Shown: positions 50,299 to 59,531 of the stretch, piece after piece | Numbering within the stretch: position 1 is the stretch's first letter | Layout of the letters: every line of letters begins with the position of its first letter | Program-made: the position numbers and the translations under genes | Notes under the pieces: generated by a model | Told to the model about the DNA's origin: nothing | The model's input: only the letters and a program-made list of their open reading frames with translations | The model's database searches: none | Assembly: GCF_014698505.1 (NCBI RefSeq) | Contig: NZ_JACJTD010000037.1 | Span: 1 to 64,000 of the forward strand | Source: Nostoc foliaceum FACHB-393 | GTDB lineage: Bacteria; Cyanobacteriota; Cyanobacteriia; Cyanobacteriales; Nostocaceae | Direction: 5' to 3' | DNA: 64,000 nt

Positions 50299-50336
50299 GG
50301 GTAAAAGCCCCCGTTTTTAGATGGGGAGGTTTACCC
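50299..50336. other. Two-tier stem-loop between divergent genes
   Basis: GGGTAAA at 50299-50305 pairs with TTTACCC at 50330-50336. Inside, CCCC and GGGG (CCCCGTTTTTAGATGGGG) form a second stem. It lies in the 272-bp gap between the hypothetical gene (start 50228) and queA (start 50501). It could be an IS605-type end, a leader structure or a dispersed repeat. Confidence 0.5.
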
Positions 50337-50500
50337 AATTTTTATGTTAATTTTTCCGTGTTACTTAATAGTATCAATCTTATAGCCTAGCGACAGAACT
50401 GAGCGAAGATGCCTTAAAGTTCCTTTAGAAGGGAAAGCTCAAACCAGCTTTTTTAAGAGAGTATAAATACTAAATAAAGTAAAACCTAGTAGAAGCCAAT

Positions 50501-51664
50501 TTGAAAGACACCTCTCACCCACAAGAAAAAAATTTGGAATTAGATTGCTCGGTAGCTGGCTATGACTACAAACTACCTCCAGAACTCATTGCCCAAAACC
50601 CAGCAGTTCCTAGAGATAGCTCACGGTTACTGGTAGTTAATTCTCCCACTACAGGTACTGAAATAGAACCCTTACACCACATTTTCCATGATTTGCCTGC
50701 ACTGTTGCGCTCTGATGATTTGTTGGTTATGAACAATACAAAAGTCATTCCAGCGCGGCTTTATGGTCATAAATCCACTGGTGCGAAAATCCAGGTGTTG
50801 CTATTGGAAGAACGGCGGTATAACTGTTGGTTAGCTTTAGTTAAGCCAGGAAAAAGCTTCAAACAGGGAGCGAAGATTACTTTTGATGTCAGGCAATTAG
50901 GGATTGGAAATTTGGAAGATTCTTACCAAGTAAAGAGTCCCCAACTCACGGCTACGGTTCTAGAAACAGACGCAGCAACTGGGGGACGTTTGTTGCAATT
51001 TGATGTGCCAGAGGGGCAGTCTTTGATGCAACTGTTAGAGGTATTTGGTGAAGTCCCGCTACCACCTTATATCACTACCTCAGAAGCTGCTGATGAGCAA
51101 TATCAGACAGTTTATGCTAAACAGCCAGGAGCGATCGCAGCTCCAACGGCAGGATTACACTTTACCCCAGAATTATTACAAAAGTTGCGCGATCGCAATA
51201 TCAATCAAGCTTTTGTCACCCTACACGTTGGTGTAGGCACATTTCGTCCTGTGGAAGTGGAGGATGTAACTACCCATCACATGCATGAAGAATGGATTGA
51301 AGTTCCCGCCGCTACAGTAGAGCAAATCCGCGCCACGAAAGCGGCTGGTGGTCGAATTATTGCTGTGGGAACAACGGCAGTACGCGCCCTAGAAGGGGCG
51401 GCTCAATCTGGGGATTTACAACCATTTTGCGGGAAAACAGACCTATTTATTTATCCCGGCTATCAATGGCGGGTGGTGGATGGTTTAATTACTAATTTTC
51501 ACCTGCCGCGTTCCAGCTTGCTGATGTTGGTAAGTGCGCTAATTGGCAGACAACGGTTATTGAATATATACAACGAAGCGATCGCTTTTGGATATCGCTT
51601 TTATTCATTCGGCGATGCCATGCTAATTTTGCCGTCAGCTGTGGGAGTTAGGAGACGCGATTAA
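50501..51664 (+). CDS. queA: S-adenosylmethionine:tRNA ribosyltransferase-isomerase QueA
   Basis: The 387-residue enzyme builds the epoxycyclopentane ring of queuosine from SAM on tRNA. Family marks: YDYKLPPELIAQNPAVPRDSSRLLVV, NNTKVIPARLYG, GAIAAPTAGLHFTPELL, THHMHEEW, IAVGTTAVRALE and NFHLPRSSLLMLVSALIG. No ATG precedes the conserved start, so TTG at 50501 is taken. The last residues (VGVRRRD) are coded by a palindromic GACGCGATTAATCGCGTC repeat that follows, where the family would normally end soon after AMLIL, so the tail is repeat-derived. Confidence 0.94.
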   Translation: MKDTSHPQEKNLELDCSVAGYDYKLPPELIAQNPAVPRDSSRLLVVNSPTTGTEIEPLHHIFHDLPALLRSDDLLVMNNTKVIPARLYGHKSTGAKIQVLLLEERRYNCWLALVKPGKSFKQGAKITFDVRQLGIGNLEDSYQVKSPQLTATVLETDAATGGRLLQFDVPEGQSLMQLLEVFGEVPLPPYITTSEAADEQYQTVYAKQPGAIAAPTAGLHFTPELLQKLRDRNINQAFVTLHVGVGTFRPVEVEDVTTHHMHEEWIEVPAATVEQIRATKAAGGRIIAVGTTAVRALEGAAQSGDLQPFCGKTDLFIYPGYQWRVVDGLITNFHLPRSSLLMLVSALIGRQRLLNIYNEAIAFGYRFYSFGDAMLILPSAVGVRRRD

Positions 51665-51712
51665 TCGCGTCTGTACAATTAGGAGTAGAGACGCGATTAA
51701 TCGCGTCTCTAC
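51653..51712. repeat. Two copies of the GAGACGCGATTAATCGCGTCTC palindrome
   Basis: AGACGCGATTAATCGCGTCT at 51653-51672 and a longer 28-bp perfect palindrome at 51685-51712 lie in tandem across the queA stop codon. Related copies lie inside the WD40 gene (10806-11137) and decayed near 41190. They may also act as the queA terminator hairpin. Confidence 0.85.
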
Positions 51713-51807
51713 AGTTAGGAGTTAAAAGTTGGAAATTTGGAATTTTTTCTTTCGCGGTGGGTACTCTGACTTATGAGGAGCGAATAATAATTATAGGTCT
51801 GCAATCC

Positions 51808-52917
51808 ATGTCTGAAAAATTCCTATTTTCCCAGTGGTTACATTTATTTTGCCGGGTGACACTCTGTGGCTGTTCTACGTTTTTAGTCTTAGCTGCACCG
51901 ACAATTACTAATTTTTCAGGAAGCAAGCTACTAGCAGAAACCGCAATTTCTCAGGATCTCGAAGCAGCTAGCTTTTTCCAGCAAGGAGTGACGCGCTATA
52001 ACCGCAAAGACTTACAGGGTGCGGAATATGCCTTTCGTCAAGCGTTGCAGCGAGATCCTAACCTTGGGTCAGCGCGAAATTATCTGGGTAATATATTCAT
52101 GGAGCAAGATCGCCTGGATGTAGCTTTACAAGAATATTCTGAGGCGATTAAAATCAATCCTAATTTTAGCGAAGCTTATTACAACTTAGGGTTAGTGTTG
52201 CACCGACAAGGAGAAAAAGATGCAGCGATTACGGCTTATCGCCAGAGTTTGGTGATAGATTCCACAAGGGTCGCAGCGCTGTATAATCTGGGTTTAATCC
52301 TGTATGAGCAAGGACAGCTTGAGGATGCGATCGCAACATACCAACAAGCAATTAATCTAGATAGCAGCAACGCCAACGCTTATTTTAACTTAGCGATCGC
52401 CTTGCAACAACAAGGTCAAATAGAGCCTGCGATCGCCACTTATCGCCAAGCCTTGCAGCTAGATCCCAAAAATGCCCCAGCTTACAACAATATGGCAAAT
52501 TTGCTAGCAAATCAAGGTCAAGCTTCTGAGGCTATTTCTGTTTATCGGCAAGCTATTCGCCTAAACCCTAAAAATGCCTCAACTTACTATAACTTGGGAG
52601 TAACTTTATATCATCAGGGCGATATCAAGAAAGCTAGTGGAGTCTTGAAACGTGCCCATAACGAATATCGTGAGCAAGGCAACATTGAACAAGCTGAAAA
52701 AATTGAGCAGCTAATGCAGCAAATTGCCCAGAAAACTGGGCAACAGCAACCTCAAGCCAGTCAAACAACAAATCCTTCTCAGACTCCAGGCAACACAACT
52801 AATGTAGTACAAACATCTGACCCACAGACACCAAGTCTACCAGAAACTCCAGCCAACCCCAGCAATGTCCCTGTCTCAGTTGAACCACAGTCTACTTCAA
52901 CCAATCCTGAAAAATAA
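51808..52917 (+). CDS. Exported TPR protein
   Basis: From the ATG at 51808 (MSEKFLFSQWL) the protein has 369 residues; the frame extends to 51757 but the shorter start is more likely. A hydrophobic leader (about 12-35) precedes seven or so canonical TPRs (about 55-285), with units such as AYYNLGLVLHRQGEKDAAITAYRQSLVIDS and AYNNMANLLANQGQASEAISVYRQAIRLNP. The C-terminal 80 residues are low-complexity Gln/Pro/Ser/Thr. It is probably a periplasmic or membrane-tethered scaffold. The partner is unknown. Confidence 0.8.
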   Translation: MSEKFLFSQWLHLFCRVTLCGCSTFLVLAAPTITNFSGSKLLAETAISQDLEAASFFQQGVTRYNRKDLQGAEYAFRQALQRDPNLGSARNYLGNIFMEQDRLDVALQEYSEAIKINPNFSEAYYNLGLVLHRQGEKDAAITAYRQSLVIDSTRVAALYNLGLILYEQGQLEDAIATYQQAINLDSSNANAYFNLAIALQQQGQIEPAIATYRQALQLDPKNAPAYNNMANLLANQGQASEAISVYRQAIRLNPKNASTYYNLGVTLYHQGDIKKASGVLKRAHNEYREQGNIEQAEKIEQLMQQIAQKTGQQQPQASQTTNPSQTPGNTTNVVQTSDPQTPSLPETPANPSNVPVSVEPQSTSTNPEK

Positions 52918-52953
52918 AAACTCAGAGTTAGGAATCAAAGAAGAATTCATCCG

Positions 52954-53000
52954 CCAGTCGTCAGAATTCAACATCAATTCTGCCGACTGGGGCTTTTATT
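52954..53000 (+). terminator. Rho-independent terminator of the TPR gene
   Basis: CCAGTCG-T-CAGAATT at 52954-52968 pairs with AATTCTG-C-CGACTGG at 52976-52990 around a 7-nt loop, followed by GGCTTTTATTTT. The T tract and 14 paired bases make this one of the better terminators in the window. Confidence 0.85.
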
Positions 53001-53037
53001 TTACTTGATAGTTAATAACCTCTAACTCCTAACTTTT

Positions 53038-53733
53038 TTAAATCGGTAAACGATTGATATCTTTGTTGCAACCAATAACGACCATTGCTGAACCGCGCTC
53101 TAAACGCTTGGTGGGGTTAGGATTAATTATAAATTTACCATCCTCGCTCACTGCTAGCAAATTTAACCCGTAGCGGTTACGAAGTTGAAGCTCAGTGATT
53201 GTTTTGCCGTGAAATTCATCAGGGACAATCAACTCTACAATACTGTTATCTGGGTCTAAATCAAACCGATCTAGGATTGCTGGTTTTGTAAGGGTACGTG
53301 CTAGGGCACAACCCGCTTCATACTCAGGAAAAACAACATGATCTGCTCCTACTCGCTGCAACAGTTTACGGTGAACTTCACTAGAAGCTTTGGCGACTAC
53401 ATGAGGTACACCAGCTTCTTTCACATTTAGGGTAGTTATAATACTTTCCTGAACGTAGTTGCCAATCGCTATGATTACAGTATCAAATTCAAAAATTCCA
53501 GCTTCTTTGAGTGCTGCTGGTTCTGTAGAGTCTAGTTGCAAAGCATGGCCAACGATTCCTTCGGTCAATGCTTCTGAAACTCGTTTTTCATCAATATCTG
53601 TTGCCAGCACTTGATAACCAAAATTGTGCAATGTAGAACAGACAGACCTACCAAAGCGGCCTAACCCAATTACAGCAAATTGTTGGTTATCTTTACGTAA
53701 ACTGCGAAAAAAACTTAATGATGACAGATTCAC
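53038..53733 (-). CDS. ktrA: Potassium uptake regulatory subunit KtrA (TrkA-N/TrkA-C)
   Basis: The 231-residue cytosolic protein has an RCK (TrkA-N) domain with NAD/ATP-binding motif FAVIGLGRFGRSVCSTL and acidic residue ATDIDEKRV, then a TrkA-C domain (about 150-231, IVELIVPDEFHGKTITELQLRNRYGLNLLAV). KtrA forms a ring that gates the KtrB channel in response to nucleotides. It follows ktrB by 151 bp on the same strand and is likely co-transcribed or under its own promoter. Length matches Synechocystis KtrA. Confidence 0.93.
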   Translation of the reverse strand: MNLSSLSFFRSLRKDNQQFAVIGLGRFGRSVCSTLHNFGYQVLATDIDEKRVSEALTEGIVGHALQLDSTEPAALKEAGIFEFDTVIIAIGNYVQESIITTLNVKEAGVPHVVAKASSEVHRKLLQRVGADHVVFPEYEAGCALARTLTKPAILDRFDLDPDNSIVELIVPDEFHGKTITELQLRNRYGLNLLAVSEDGKFIINPNPTKRLERGSAMVVIGCNKDINRLPI

Positions 53734-53884
53734 CCTTGTTATCCTTATTATGGCTCCCTGTATTTAGGGCAAAAAACGGTTATACTGCTTGAATTAAAAA
53801 TTTTATTTTTTGCCTTCCAATGTATATTTTATCAGTTTAGTCATTAGTCATTAGTCAAGAATTTTTCTCCTCCCCTCTCCTTAA

Positions 53885-55219
53885 CTATCCCACGAGTAAA
53901 TTTTCTTCAGGATAGTGAATTCTGGTAGGGCGTGGATCTCCGAGTACAGCAGACATCAGCAGTAAAACACCTACTCGTCCAACGTACATTATGACAATTA
54001 GGATGAGCTTTGCTGCTGTAGAGATACTTGCTGTAATGCCTGTAGAAAGCCCTACGGTGGCGAAGGCTGATACCACTTCAAACAAAATTTGAATAAAATC
54101 TAATGTTGGATCTGTAAGGCTGATTAAAATCGTAGCTAAAATCACGGTCGCTACTGAACCCACCAACACACCCACAGCTTTCAAAATTAAAGATATTGCT
54201 ATTTTGCGATCATACAATAAAACTTCTTCTTTACCCTGAAGAATTGCTTTGGTACAACTAGTCAATACTCTCAAGGTTGTTGTTTTCATGCCTCCTCCCG
54301 TACCACCTGGACTTGCACCAAGAAACATCAGCGCAATCGTAATAAATAGACCAGCTGTGGTCATTTTGCCAATATCGATGGTGTTAAAACCAGCAGTTCT
54401 GGGAGTAACCGATTGAAACCAAGCTACTAATATCTGGTCACGTAAATTTAGAGAACCAAATGTTTCAGCGTTTCTGATCTCTATACAGAAAAAGGCAACT
54501 ACCCCTAGGAATAATAATATCAAAGTTGTGCTCGTTGCAACTTTAAAGTCTAGAGAAAATATTTGATTTTGAGTTTTCTTTAAAATGCGATCGCGCAACC
54601 AAAGGTAGATTTCCAAAATGACCTGATAGCCAATTCCCCCAAAGATAATCAACGTTGTGATGGTGAAGACTACTAAGAAGGATGACTGATAGCCAATTAA
54701 GTTATCCTTAAATAAACTAAAACCAGCATTATTCCAAGCATTGATACTATGAAAAATTGCTAACCAAAGTCCTTTACTCCATCCATAATCAGGAACGAAA
54801 GCTGGCAAAAGCAAGAATACGCCTGTAATTTCAAAAATTAAAGTTGTGGCAATAATTGAACGGATTACTTGGGCGCTACCACTCATTCCCGGTCGATCTA
54901 AAGCTTGTTGAATTGCTATTTTTTGCCGCATATCAAACCTACGACCAATGAGCAAAATCAGAAATGTAGTAGTTGTCATGTAGCCCAACCCGCCAATCTG
55001 AGCTAGTAGCGCAATAAAAAACTGTCCCCAAAAGGAAAAATAAGTACCAGGATCAACTACTGATAAACCTGTGACGCAAACTGCGGATGTCGAGGTGAAT
55101 AATGCCACAATCAGGTTATTCCAGGTACCATTGCTAGTCGAAAAAGGCATCATCAACAGGATAGTACCTACAGCGATGACAGCCATAAATCCCAAACAAA
55201 TTGTGCGAGCAACAGTCAT
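53885..55219 (-). CDS. ktrB: Potassium/sodium-coupled uptake subunit KtrB
   Basis: From the ATG at 55219 the protein has 444 residues (MTVARTICLGFMAVIAVG); the frame is open to 55252. It is an integral membrane protein of the TrkH/KtrB family, with four M1-P-M2 repeats, each with a filter glycine: TSAVCVTGLSV, NAWNNAGFSLF, VTPRTAGFNTI and FATVGLSTGI. It imports potassium, probably with sodium, and is important for osmotic response in cyanobacteria. The KtrE third subunit of Synechocystis is not in this window. Confidence 0.93.
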   Translation of the reverse strand: MTVARTICLGFMAVIAVGTILLMMPFSTSNGTWNNLIVALFTSTSAVCVTGLSVVDPGTYFSFWGQFFIALLAQIGGLGYMTTTTFLILLIGRRFDMRQKIAIQQALDRPGMSGSAQVIRSIIATTLIFEITGVFLLLPAFVPDYGWSKGLWLAIFHSINAWNNAGFSLFKDNLIGYQSSFLVVFTITTLIIFGGIGYQVILEIYLWLRDRILKKTQNQIFSLDFKVATSTTLILLFLGVVAFFCIEIRNAETFGSLNLRDQILVAWFQSVTPRTAGFNTIDIGKMTTAGLFITIALMFLGASPGGTGGGMKTTTLRVLTSCTKAILQGKEEVLLYDRKIAISLILKAVGVLVGSVATVILATILISLTDPTLDFIQILFEVVSAFATVGLSTGITASISTAAKLILIVIMYVGRVGVLLLMSAVLGDPRPTRIHYPEENLLVG

Positions 55220-55459
55220 AAGTAATTTAAAATTTAAAATCCAAAAAATCAATCATGCTAGGCATCCCGAATGTTTCTGGGATGCAAATGACAACAAAGG
55301 CAGCTTATTAAGGTAGAATCAGGGAATTTTTCCAGGGAAGAGTAACCGGAGTTTATTATCCCTGCAAACCAAAAGACCCTATTTTAATTAAAAACACACA
55401 TGGTAGCCTATCTGTATGTTTTTTTTTAAATTCGGCTTTGTCTTAACACTGCTTTTTTC

Positions 55460-56302
55460 ATGAGTGCAACACTTTACCAGCAAATTCAGCAATTTTACGA
55501 TGCTTCCTCCGGGCTGTGGGAACAGATTTGGGGCGAACATATGCACCACGGCTATTACGGTGCCGATGGTACTCAGAAAAAAGACCGCCGTCAGGCTCAA
55601 ATTGATTTAATCGAAGAACTGCTCAATTGGGCAGGGGTACAAGCAGCAGAAAATATCCTAGATGTGGGCTGTGGCATTGGCGGTAGTTCTTTATACCTAG
55701 CACAAAAGTTTAATGCTAAGGCTACAGGAATTACATTGAGTCCTGTACAAGCCGCGAGAGCAACAGAACGTGCCTTGGAGGCTAATTTGAGTCTGAGAAC
55801 ACAGTTCCAAGTCGCAAATGCTCAAGCAATGCCCTTTGCTGATAATTCTTTTGACTTGGTTTGGTCGCTAGAAAGCGGTGAACACATGCCAGATAAAAAT
55901 AAGTTTCTCCAGGAATGCTACCGAGTATTGAAGCCTGGTGGCAAGTTAATTATGGTGACTTGGTGTCATCGACCAACTGATGAGTCCCCATTAACGACGG
56001 ATGAGGAAAAGCATTTGCAGGATATTTATCGGGTGTATTGTTTGCCTTATGTGATTTCTTTGCCAGAGTACGAAGCGATCGCACATCAACTACCATTACA
56101 TAATATCCGCACCGCTGATTGGTCAACTGCTGTCGCCCCTTTTTGGAATGTGGTAATTGATTCGGCATTCACTCCCCAAGCATTTTGGGGCTTACTAAAT
56201 GCTGGTTGGACTACCATCCAAGGGGCATTGTCACTGGGATTAATGCGTCGCGGTTATCAGCGTGGGTTAATTCGGTTTGGCTTATTGTGCGGAAATAAGT
56301 AA
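55460..56302 (+). CDS. Gamma-tocopherol methyltransferase
   Basis: The 280-residue protein is a SAM-dependent methyltransferase that converts gamma- to alpha-tocopherol. The N-terminus YQQIQQFYDASSGLWEQIWG and EHMHHGYYG mark the tocopherol methyltransferase group. The SAM motif is ILDVGCGIGGSSLYLA near 64-79, then LSPVQAARATERA and NAQAMPFADNSFDLVWSLESGEHM. No plastid-like or signal extension is seen. The start ATG gives the expected N-terminus. The gene is monocistronic. Confidence 0.9.
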   Translation: MSATLYQQIQQFYDASSGLWEQIWGEHMHHGYYGADGTQKKDRRQAQIDLIEELLNWAGVQAAENILDVGCGIGGSSLYLAQKFNAKATGITLSPVQAARATERALEANLSLRTQFQVANAQAMPFADNSFDLVWSLESGEHMPDKNKFLQECYRVLKPGGKLIMVTWCHRPTDESPLTTDEEKHLQDIYRVYCLPYVISLPEYEAIAHQLPLHNIRTADWSTAVAPFWNVVIDSAFTPQAFWGLLNAGWTTIQGALSLGLMRRGYQRGLIRFGLLCGNK

Positions 56303-56608
56303 GGACGCACACCTGCCCTACTACCTTCATCCACAGGTTGTAGAGGCAGATTGTCCAGACTTCCTCGCTGCTGTTACTCAAAAGCTAAGTACTCAGCCTT
56401 CAAACGCTTGGATAAAAGGCAATATGTAATGTTTGATTTATTTCCATTAAGTAAATGCTGAAAATGTCGAAATTTCAAGCAAAATAAAATTACAAGTTTT
56501 AGCTAAGATTCCCGTTGCTGACAACTCAATAAATTGTCTTTGGTGTGGTTTGGGTGGTGTTAACTCACAACTAGACTTCTTTACCTACAGACATTGCGAG
56601 GTGACAAT
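56303..56608. other. Intergenic region before the pentapeptide-repeat gene
   Basis: This 306-bp region has no convincing reading frame, repeat or RNA. It ends with GAGGTGA at 56599-56605, about 4 bases before the next ATG, a good ribosome-binding site. Confidence 0.5.
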
Positions 56609-57166
56609 ATGGACGCTAACAGAATTTTGAATTTATATGCAGCCGGAGAACGAAATTTTAATCGGGCAAATCTGCATCAGGCAAACCTAACTGAAGCTGA
56701 CTTAAGTGGTGCAAATTTGGCTGAAGCTGACTTGAGTGGTGCTGATCTCAGTCAAAGCAACTTGAGTCGATGTAATCTAAGTCGGGCAAATCTAACCGAT
56801 GCAGAGTTGACTGAAGCTAACTTGAGTCGAGCCAACCTGAGTGAGGTAAACTTGATTGGTGCAGACCTGATGAGGGTCAACCTGCAAGAAACTAACCTAA
56901 GTCGAGCTGATTTGCGGAGTGCCAATTTATCCTTGGCAAACTTACTTGGTGCAAACCTCAGCGAGGCGGAAATGAGTGGAGCAGATTTGAGAGATGCCAA
57001 TCTCAGAAAGGCAAATTTGATTGGTAGTAACATCAATGAGGCTGAACTCAGCGGCGCAGATTTAACAGGAGCAATTATTACTGAAGAGGAGAAAACAGAG
57101 GGAGTTTTACATATAGGGTTATCGCACAAATGGGTAACTTGGGCTGGTAGTTACATAACCCCTTAA
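56609..57166 (+). CDS. Pentapeptide-repeat protein (cytosolic)
   Basis: The ATG at 56609 (MDANRILNLYAAGERNF) has GAGGTGA upstream, giving 185 residues; an earlier TTG in frame is not preferred. About 25 pentapeptide units of the A(D/N)LSx type run from residue 15 to 155 (ANLTEADLSGANLAEADLSG), forming a beta helix of about six turns. The C-terminus (EEEKTEGVLHIGLSHKWVTWAGSYI) is not repeat. It has no signal sequence. Function is unknown. It is unlike the lumenal pentapeptide protein at 48603-49211. Confidence 0.82.
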   Translation: MDANRILNLYAAGERNFNRANLHQANLTEADLSGANLAEADLSGADLSQSNLSRCNLSRANLTDAELTEANLSRANLSEVNLIGADLMRVNLQETNLSRADLRSANLSLANLLGANLSEAEMSGADLRDANLRKANLIGSNINEAELSGADLTGAIITEEEKTEGVLHIGLSHKWVTWAGSYITP

Positions 57167-57851
57167 AACACCTATTCAGTCGGAAAAAAGAGGCTAATTA
57201 AGCAGGTTTATCGCCATTGTCAGATCAAGATTTCATTGCTCCAATCTTAAGAAACCTGTTTATCAAATGACTAAAGTAACTGATGGTGTTGGTACAGGGA
57301 AACACTTGTATATACAGGCTAAGTCATAGTCCAATACCCTTGGTATTAGTAATATTTAGCCCTGAGAAATCCTTTCAACCCATGCCAGTTACTTATGGGG
57401 AGCCGCTTGCTTCGACTTTAAGAAAGTTTGCAATAGATTGGCTCTCCATCGCCTTACAGCCCTTCTCCTAAAGGAGACGCTGAACGGGCTGTCTCACGCC
57501 ACTTGTTCCATAAATTTATTTTTGATTAATGATAATATCACTGGCATTGAGGCAAATAGTCTCACTTTAGAAGCGGGCGATCGCTCACCATAAATCTCAA
57601 CCATAATACCATTTTTAATGGTGATAATTATAATGCCAATTGCTTTCTTATTTGAGCCATTTACGCAGTAGCGATCGCTGATATTTTAATTCCCTTAAGC
57701 GTTGAAGACTTAGAAGTAGTTTGGTATAATCGCTAAATTTACAACATTTAGGCTAAATCAATGTGTCTAATTGAATTGAACTGGGTATAAGGATGCGAAA
57801 TAATCTACTCAAATCCTGTAAAATTAAGTTTCTCATTTTTGAATTTCTGAA
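57167..57851. other. Longest gene-free stretch of the window (685 bp)
   Basis: No convincing gene is seen; a 62-residue frame at 57283-57471 has no family look. A short inverted pair GCCCTTCTCCT/AGGAGACGCTGAACGGGC lies near 57461-57490, and ACCATTTTTAATGGT at 57608-57622 is a small palindrome. The end should hold the promoter of the ABC ATPase gene. No Fur box or riboswitch could be identified. Confidence 0.5.
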
Positions 57852-58634
57852 ATGCCACTCGAACTGCAAAACCTCACAGGCGGTTACACCTTAGTACCAA
57901 TTGTTCAAGACATTAACCTCACTCTTCAAACAGGAGAATGGTTGAGTTTAGTTGGTGCTAATGGCTCAGGTAAATCTACTTTACTCAAATTGCTAAGTCG
58001 TATTCTTTCCCCGCAACAGGGAACAGTGCTACTTGATGGCAAAGCAATCCACTCTCAACCCCCAAATCTAGTTGCACAGAAACTGGCATTGTTACCGCAA
58101 CAACAAACGGTTCCCGTTGGCTTAACAGTGCGACAATTAGTCAGCTTAGGACGCACGCCACATCAATCTTGGTGGCAATGGGAATTAAACGCCCAAGATT
58201 GGGAAAAAGTGGAAGCTGCAATTGAAAAAACGCAACTAGAAAAATTTAGCGATCGCTTAGTCGAACAACTCTCAGGTGGTGAAAGGCAACGGGCTTTTTT
58301 AGCTCTAGCACTAGCGCAAGAACCAAAAATCTTACTATTAGATGAACCTACAACTTTTTTAGATATCAATTATCAACTGCAACTATTGGAACTGCTTAAA
58401 GAACTAAATCAGCAGCAGGGATTAACTATTATCACAGTTTTACATGAACTGAATTTAGCAGCCCGGTATAGCTCCCGTATTGCATTATTAAAACAGGGTC
58501 ATATTTGGGAAGTTGGTACACCTGAACAAGTTCTAACACCAAATGCGATCGCCCAAGTATTTGGTGTGGAATCTGTGATTATTCACACACCCGTTGGTTT
58601 ACAAGTTTGTGCTATTTCTGCTGTACCCTCTTGA
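57852..58634 (+). CDS. ABC transporter ATPase, siderophore/cobalamin-type (FecE-like)
   Basis: The 260-residue ATPase has Walker A GANGSGKST, Q-loop LLPQQQTVP, signature LSGGERQR, Walker B ILLLDEPTTFLD and H-loop in TVLHELN. The segment VRQLVSLGRTPHQSW is typical of FecE/FhuC/BtuD-type importers of iron chelates or cobalamin. It would energise a membrane pair not in the window. Length is normal. It is single and convergent with the GIY-YIG gene, with a hairpin between. Confidence 0.9.
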   Translation: MPLELQNLTGGYTLVPIVQDINLTLQTGEWLSLVGANGSGKSTLLKLLSRILSPQQGTVLLDGKAIHSQPPNLVAQKLALLPQQQTVPVGLTVRQLVSLGRTPHQSWWQWELNAQDWEKVEAAIEKTQLEKFSDRLVEQLSGGERQRAFLALALAQEPKILLLDEPTTFLDINYQLQLLELLKELNQQQGLTIITVLHELNLAARYSSRIALLKQGHIWEVGTPEQVLTPNAIAQVFGVESVIIHTPVGLQVCAISAVPS

Positions 58635-58659
58635 AACTCTTTAGTCGCTTGATTGGAAT

Positions 58660-58702
58660 ACGCGGTGGGGGCGCAAAGTATAGATGTGCGCCTCCACCGC
58701 GT
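58660..58702. other. GC-rich hairpin between convergent genes
   Basis: ACGCGGTGG-G-GGCGC at 58660-58674 pairs with GCGCC-T-CCACCGCGT at 58688-58702, one mismatch, with a 13-nt loop. There is no T tract, but the position (26 bp after the ABC ATPase gene) suggests a role in transcript termination. Confidence 0.55.
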
Positions 58703-58744
58703 GGGAACTACTTTGTCAACACAGACAACTAATTTAATTGACAT

Positions 58745-59407
58745 CTAAGACTTGGTTTCTTGTGTCTGTGCGTCAATAATTACACTCCAGTCATCATTTG
58801 TCACAGCAGCTTCAAGCTGACGCTGACGTTCGGCTATAGTCGCATCTATTGTTTCTGACTCTTTAGAAAGGGTTGTGTCAGCCATTGCTTTCCGCAGTTT
58901 TAGCTTTTTCTCCTCGTAGGCTTGACGTTCCGCCTCTGACATTACCGCCTTGGCAGCTTCGCCTACCGTACTAGCCCACATATCGCCATCAGTTGCATTA
59001 CCAGGTGGTGTACTTTCGAGTTCTGCTATCCACGCATCTCGCAAATCTTCCATTTCTTGACGCTTGGGGAACTTGAACGCTTGCACACGTACAAAAGCAC
59101 ACTTTTGCTGACCATTTTGGCTAAGATGACTATTTAGGGAAAGCAACACATTCCGAGAATAGCCAATGTATTGGGTGCAGCGTTCTGCATCTAATACTGC
59201 ATAAACACCCGCAATTTTAGCGTTCTGAGCAGCTGCACTCCAAGCCTCAAGACCAATGATTTCAGTACCATCGTTTGCCAGTTCAGGGGTTATACTCACC
59301 TCAGTGGCGGTGTGTTCGTCGTCAGAACTATACAAAAATTCATGTAGTCCACGGTGGTTAATGGGGACATTTTGATGTTCAATTGGCGAGTTGTGCTGAG
59401 TTTCCAT
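58745..59407 (-). CDS. GIY-YIG nuclease family protein
   Basis: The 220-residue protein has a GIY-YIG core at about 67-155: GVYAVLD, then YIGYSRN (Tyr, Arg), and a downstream Glu candidate in WIAELESTPPGN. The first motif reads GVY instead of GIY. The C-terminal part (about 160-220) is charged and looks like a coiled coil (SEAERQAYEEKKLKLRKAM), absent from UvrC-type proteins. It probably cleaves DNA, but could be inactive; no partner is present. The N-terminal 60 residues are not recognised. Confidence 0.75.
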   Translation of the reverse strand: METQHNSPIEHQNVPINHRGLHEFLYSSDDEHTATEVSITPELANDGTEIIGLEAWSAAAQNAKIAGVYAVLDAERCTQYIGYSRNVLLSLNSHLSQNGQQKCAFVRVQAFKFPKRQEMEDLRDAWIAELESTPPGNATDGDMWASTVGEAAKAVMSEAERQAYEEKKLKLRKAMADTTLSKESETIDATIAERQRQLEAAVTNDDWSVIIDAQTQETKS

Positions 59408-59531
59408 CGTAGTTTATCTCCAAGTTATTAATTAGCGCTACGCAAATATATGCCTTTAGAATATTGAAGCTTAAATCTACTCACATCCCCAAATTCTTGC
59501 TGACCAACCGAAAACAACTATTAGACCTTAT

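Noticed and set aside
55253..55459. Possible nucleotide riboswitch upstream of ktrB.
   Set aside because: Only one simple stem (GCATCCC/GGGATGC at 55262-55285) is seen; conserved riboswitch core motifs are absent.
57283..57471. 62-residue frame in the long gap before the ABC ATPase gene.
   Set aside because: No ribosome-binding site, no family look and unremarkable composition.
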